Shown here: positions 5,865 through 7,038 of the stretch, one piece after another
How the letters are laid out: each line of letters opens with the position of its first letter
How positions within the stretch are numbered: the first letter of the stretch is position 1
Assembly: GCA_025465145.1 (NCBI GenBank)
Contig: JAODNS010000180.1
Coordinates: forward strand, 1-7,038
DNA from: Frankiales bacterium
GTDB taxonomy: Bacteria; Actinomycetota; Actinomycetes; Mycobacteriales; SCTD01
Direction: 5' to 3'
Length of the DNA stretch: 7,038 nt
Position numbers and translations under genes: made by a program
The notes under the pieces: generated by a model
Seen by the model: only the letters and a program-made list of their open reading frames with translations
What the model was told of the DNA's origin: nothing
Database searches by the model: none

Positions 5865-6818
5865 GTGTCGCACCGTAATGCTCGCCTGACTCCGTACGGC
5901 CGTCGCAAGCTCGTCGAGATGGTCCTGGCCGGTCACGAGCCGGGTGAGGTCGCCAAGCAGTTCCACGTCAGTCGCACCAGCGTCTACAAGTGGGTGCGGC
6001 GCTGGCGGGCTGAGGGCGAGGCGGGCCTGATCGATCGCTCGTCAAGGCCGCGGACGAGCCCGCGACAGGTGAGCGTCGAACTGACGCAGAAGATCATCGC
6101 TGCGCGGGTCGCTGAGCATGTCGGCGCCCGTGAGCTGTCGTTGTCGACCGGCGTCCCGGCCAGCACGATCGGTGCGGTGCTGCGCCGCGCTCGGATGCCG
6201 CACCTGGCCGATATCGACCGGGTCACCGGTGAGCTGCTGCGCGGCCGCCGGCACAGCGAGCGCCGCTACGAGCACGACAGGCCAGGGTCGTTGCTGCACA
6301 TCGACGTCAAGAAACTCGGGAAGATCCCGCCCGGCGGCGGGCACCGCGCGCACGGTCGCAGCGAGGACGTCCGTGGCCGCGACAACGGCTGGGACTACGT
6401 GCACGTCGCCGTCGATGACCACACCCGCCTGGCCTACGCCGAGGTCTTCGGCGACGAACGAAGAACCACCTGCGCCGCCTTCCTGCACCGCGCAGTGCTC
6501 TGGTTCCGCCAGCACGGCGTCGCGATCCGCCGGGTCCTGACCGACAACGCCAAGAACTACAAGATCAGCCAAGACTGGCCTGACGTCTGCACCGCGCTGC
6601 AGATCAAGCGCCGCTACATCAAGCCCGACTGCCCCTGGACCAACGGCAAGGCCGAACGCTTCAACCGCACCCTGCAAGACCGCTGGGCCTACCGCCAGAG
6701 CGGGACCAGCAACGACGACCGCACCGCAGCCCTGGCCGACTTCCTGATCTTCTACAACACTGTCCGCGGCCACGACTCACTCGGCGGCAAACCACCCATC
6801 AGCCGCCTCGCCGCGTGA
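5865..6818 (+). CDS. IS481-family DDE transposase
   Basis: A 317-residue transposase that cuts the IS ends and joins them to target DNA. The N-terminal helix-turn-helix (about 24-48, GEVAKQFHVSRTSVYKWVRR) and the following RSSRP segment are typical of IS481 enzymes. A second helix-turn-helix-like region (about 88-110, STGVPASTIGAVLRRA) precedes the RNase H-like catalytic domain. The catalytic triad is D147 (LLHIDVKKL), D227 (VLTDNAKNY) and E264 (TNGKAERFNRTL), with 36 residues between the second Asp and the Glu. The C-terminal YNTVRGHDSLGGKPPISRL is the usual family ending. Length fits a full IS481 transposase and no frameshift is seen. The GTG start follows GGAGG (5856-5860) at 4 nt. The TGA stop (6816-6818) overlaps the right inverted repeat by one base. 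With no terminator before it, transcripts from the propeller gene may read into it. Confidence 0.96.
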   Translation: MSHRNARLTPYGRRKLVEMVLAGHEPGEVAKQFHVSRTSVYKWVRRWRAEGEAGLIDRSSRPRTSPRQVSVELTQKIIAARVAEHVGARELSLSTGVPASTIGAVLRRARMPHLADIDRVTGELLRGRRHSERRYEHDRPGSLLHIDVKKLGKIPPGGGHRAHGRSEDVRGRDNGWDYVHVAVDDHTRLAYAEVFGDERRTTCAAFLHRAVLWFRQHGVAIRRVLTDNAKNYKISQDWPDVCTALQIKRRYIKPDCPWTNGKAERFNRTLQDRWAYRQSGTSNDDRTAALADFLIFYNTVRGHDSLGGKPPISRLAA

Positions 6819-6839
6819 ACAACGTCCTTGGTCGCTACA
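6818..6839 (-). repeat. Right terminal inverted repeat of the IS
   Basis: Reverse complement reads TGTAGCGACCA, AG, GACGTTGTT and matches the left repeat at 20 of 22 positions. Its inner end shares the final base of the transposase TGA stop, a compact layout typical of small IS elements. Confidence 0.95.
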
Positions 6840-6840
6840 C

Positions 6841-6844
6841 CTAG
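6841..6844. repeat. Right copy of CTAG target-site repeat
   Basis: CTAG just outside the right end of the IS, matching the copy at 5754-5757. Joining the two flanks at one CTAG gives GCTAGC, a palindrome that fits the NCTAGN target of IS481-type elements. Confidence 0.65.
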
Positions 6845-6857
6845 CGCCCGACGTACA

Positions 6858-6891
6858 GGAGCGGCGGTACCCCTCGGGGTGCCGCCGCTCC
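6858..6891. terminator. Strong hairpin, probable bidirectional terminator
   Basis: Arms GGAGCGGCGGTACCCC (6858-6873) and GGGGTGCCGCCGCTCC (6876-6891) pair over 16 positions with one G-T wobble (6868 with 6881). Nominally the loop is 2 nt; opening the last pair gives a 15-bp stem with loop CTCG. There is no T-tract, only CTCGTTCTG, as is common for terminators in GC-rich actinomycetes. It lies between genes pointing toward each other and can serve both. Without the IS it would begin about 14 nt after the propeller-gene stop, so it was probably that gene's terminator before insertion. Confidence 0.8.
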
Positions 6892-6909
6892 CTCGTTCTG
6901 CAGGCGCCG

Positions 6910-7038
6910 CTACGCCCCCAGCACGCTCCACCCGGGCAGCAGGTCGGACAGGTCCCGAGGTGCCGAGGTCGCGGAGTTCCGGGCCACGGCGGCCGGGCGT
7001 ACCGCCGGCTGCGGGCGCGGCGTGCGCGCGACGGCACG
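6910..7038 (-). CDS. Unknown protein, C-terminal 42 residues only (runs off the right edge)
   Basis: The minus strand is open from the window edge to a TAG at 6912-6910. The peptide starts RAVARTPRPQPAVRPAAVAR and ends LSDLLPGWSVLGA. Third codon positions are almost all G or C, as in the neighbouring genes, and the stop lies 18 nt from the terminator hairpin, which supports a real gene end. The Arg/Pro/Ala-rich part looks like a flexible linker before a short ordered tail. No family is recognised. The piece is short, so a chance open frame cannot be excluded in such GC-rich DNA. Confidence 0.5.
   Translation of the reverse strand, partial: RAVARTPRPQPAVRPAAVARNSATSAPRDLSDLLPGWSVLGA

Larger units (their letters stand above)
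5758..6840 (+). mobile_element. Intact IS481-family insertion sequence
   Basis: About 1.08 kb bounded by 22-bp imperfect inverted repeats (5759-5780 and 6818-6839) and carrying one full-length IS481-type transposase. CTAG flanks it on both sides (5754-5757 and 6841-6844). CTAG is the core of the NCTAGN target known for Bordetella IS481. If the duplication is 4 bp, the element is 5758-6840. If it is 6 bp (NCTAGN), the element is 5759-6839 and the outer bases differ (GCTAGA left, CCTAGC right). The transposase is in the same direction as the upstream propeller gene. The beginning of the element uses more T-ending codons (CGT, GGT, AGT) than its neighbours, consistent with foreign origin. Nothing looks degraded, so the element could be active. 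Confidence 0.93.

Noticed and set aside
5827..5889. Small GTG-initiated 20-codon frame in the IS leader
   Set aside because: Its AGGAG overlaps the start codon too closely to work, and the peptide has no coding features.
6777..7037. 86-aa minus-strand frame at the right edge
   Set aside because: It runs across the terminator hairpin and into the IS, with Arg/Cys-rich shadow composition. The frame ending at 6910 fits the local codon use better.
1..7038. CRISPR array, rRNA or tRNA genes, phage attachment site
   Set aside because: No spaced direct repeats, no structural RNA sequence and no integrase were seen.

Overview
The window is about 70% GC or higher, with nearly all third codon positions G or C, GTG start codons behind strong GGAGG-type ribosome binding sites, and long spurious antisense reading frames. 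This suggests a high-GC actinomycete-type genome. The genus cannot be read from the sequence. Three complete genes, two gene ends and one intact insertion sequence are supported.

Left part, minus strand: a divergent FtsH-family membrane AAA+ zinc protease (174-2285, 703 aa, GTG start). Its stop lies 2 nt before the start of a second minus-strand gene whose first 57 codons (1-171) encode a clear secretion signal, so the two look like one operon. A 340-bp intergenic region (2286-2625) separates ftsH from a divergent gene and holds several inverted repeats and a candidate ftsH promoter.

Middle, plus strand: a 1043-aa secreted protein (2626-5757) made mostly of a VPS10/BNR-type Asp-box beta-propeller, followed by an Ala/Pro-rich linker and a C-terminal transmembrane anchor with an RRRR stop-transfer tail. 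It is probably displayed on the outer face of the cytoplasmic membrane.

Right part: an intact IS481-family insertion sequence (about 5758-6840) with 22-bp imperfect terminal inverted repeats and a 317-aa DDE transposase. It lies exactly at the stop codon of the propeller gene. The CTAG containing the TAG stop occurs on both sides of the element, so the stop is retained. A strong hairpin terminator (6858-6891) that probably once followed the propeller gene now lies about 1.1 kb away, behind the transposase. The last 129 bp hold the 3' end of a converging minus-strand gene of unknown function.

Functionally, the left and middle parts suggest a cell-envelope locus: a membrane quality-control protease, a co-transcribed secreted protein and a divergent membrane-anchored propeller. 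That link is inferred from gene order only. The most interesting points are the precise IS insertion at the stop codon with non-identical outer flanking bases, a possible hairpin over the transposase ribosome binding site, and the unusual pore-loop residue of the FtsH paralogue.
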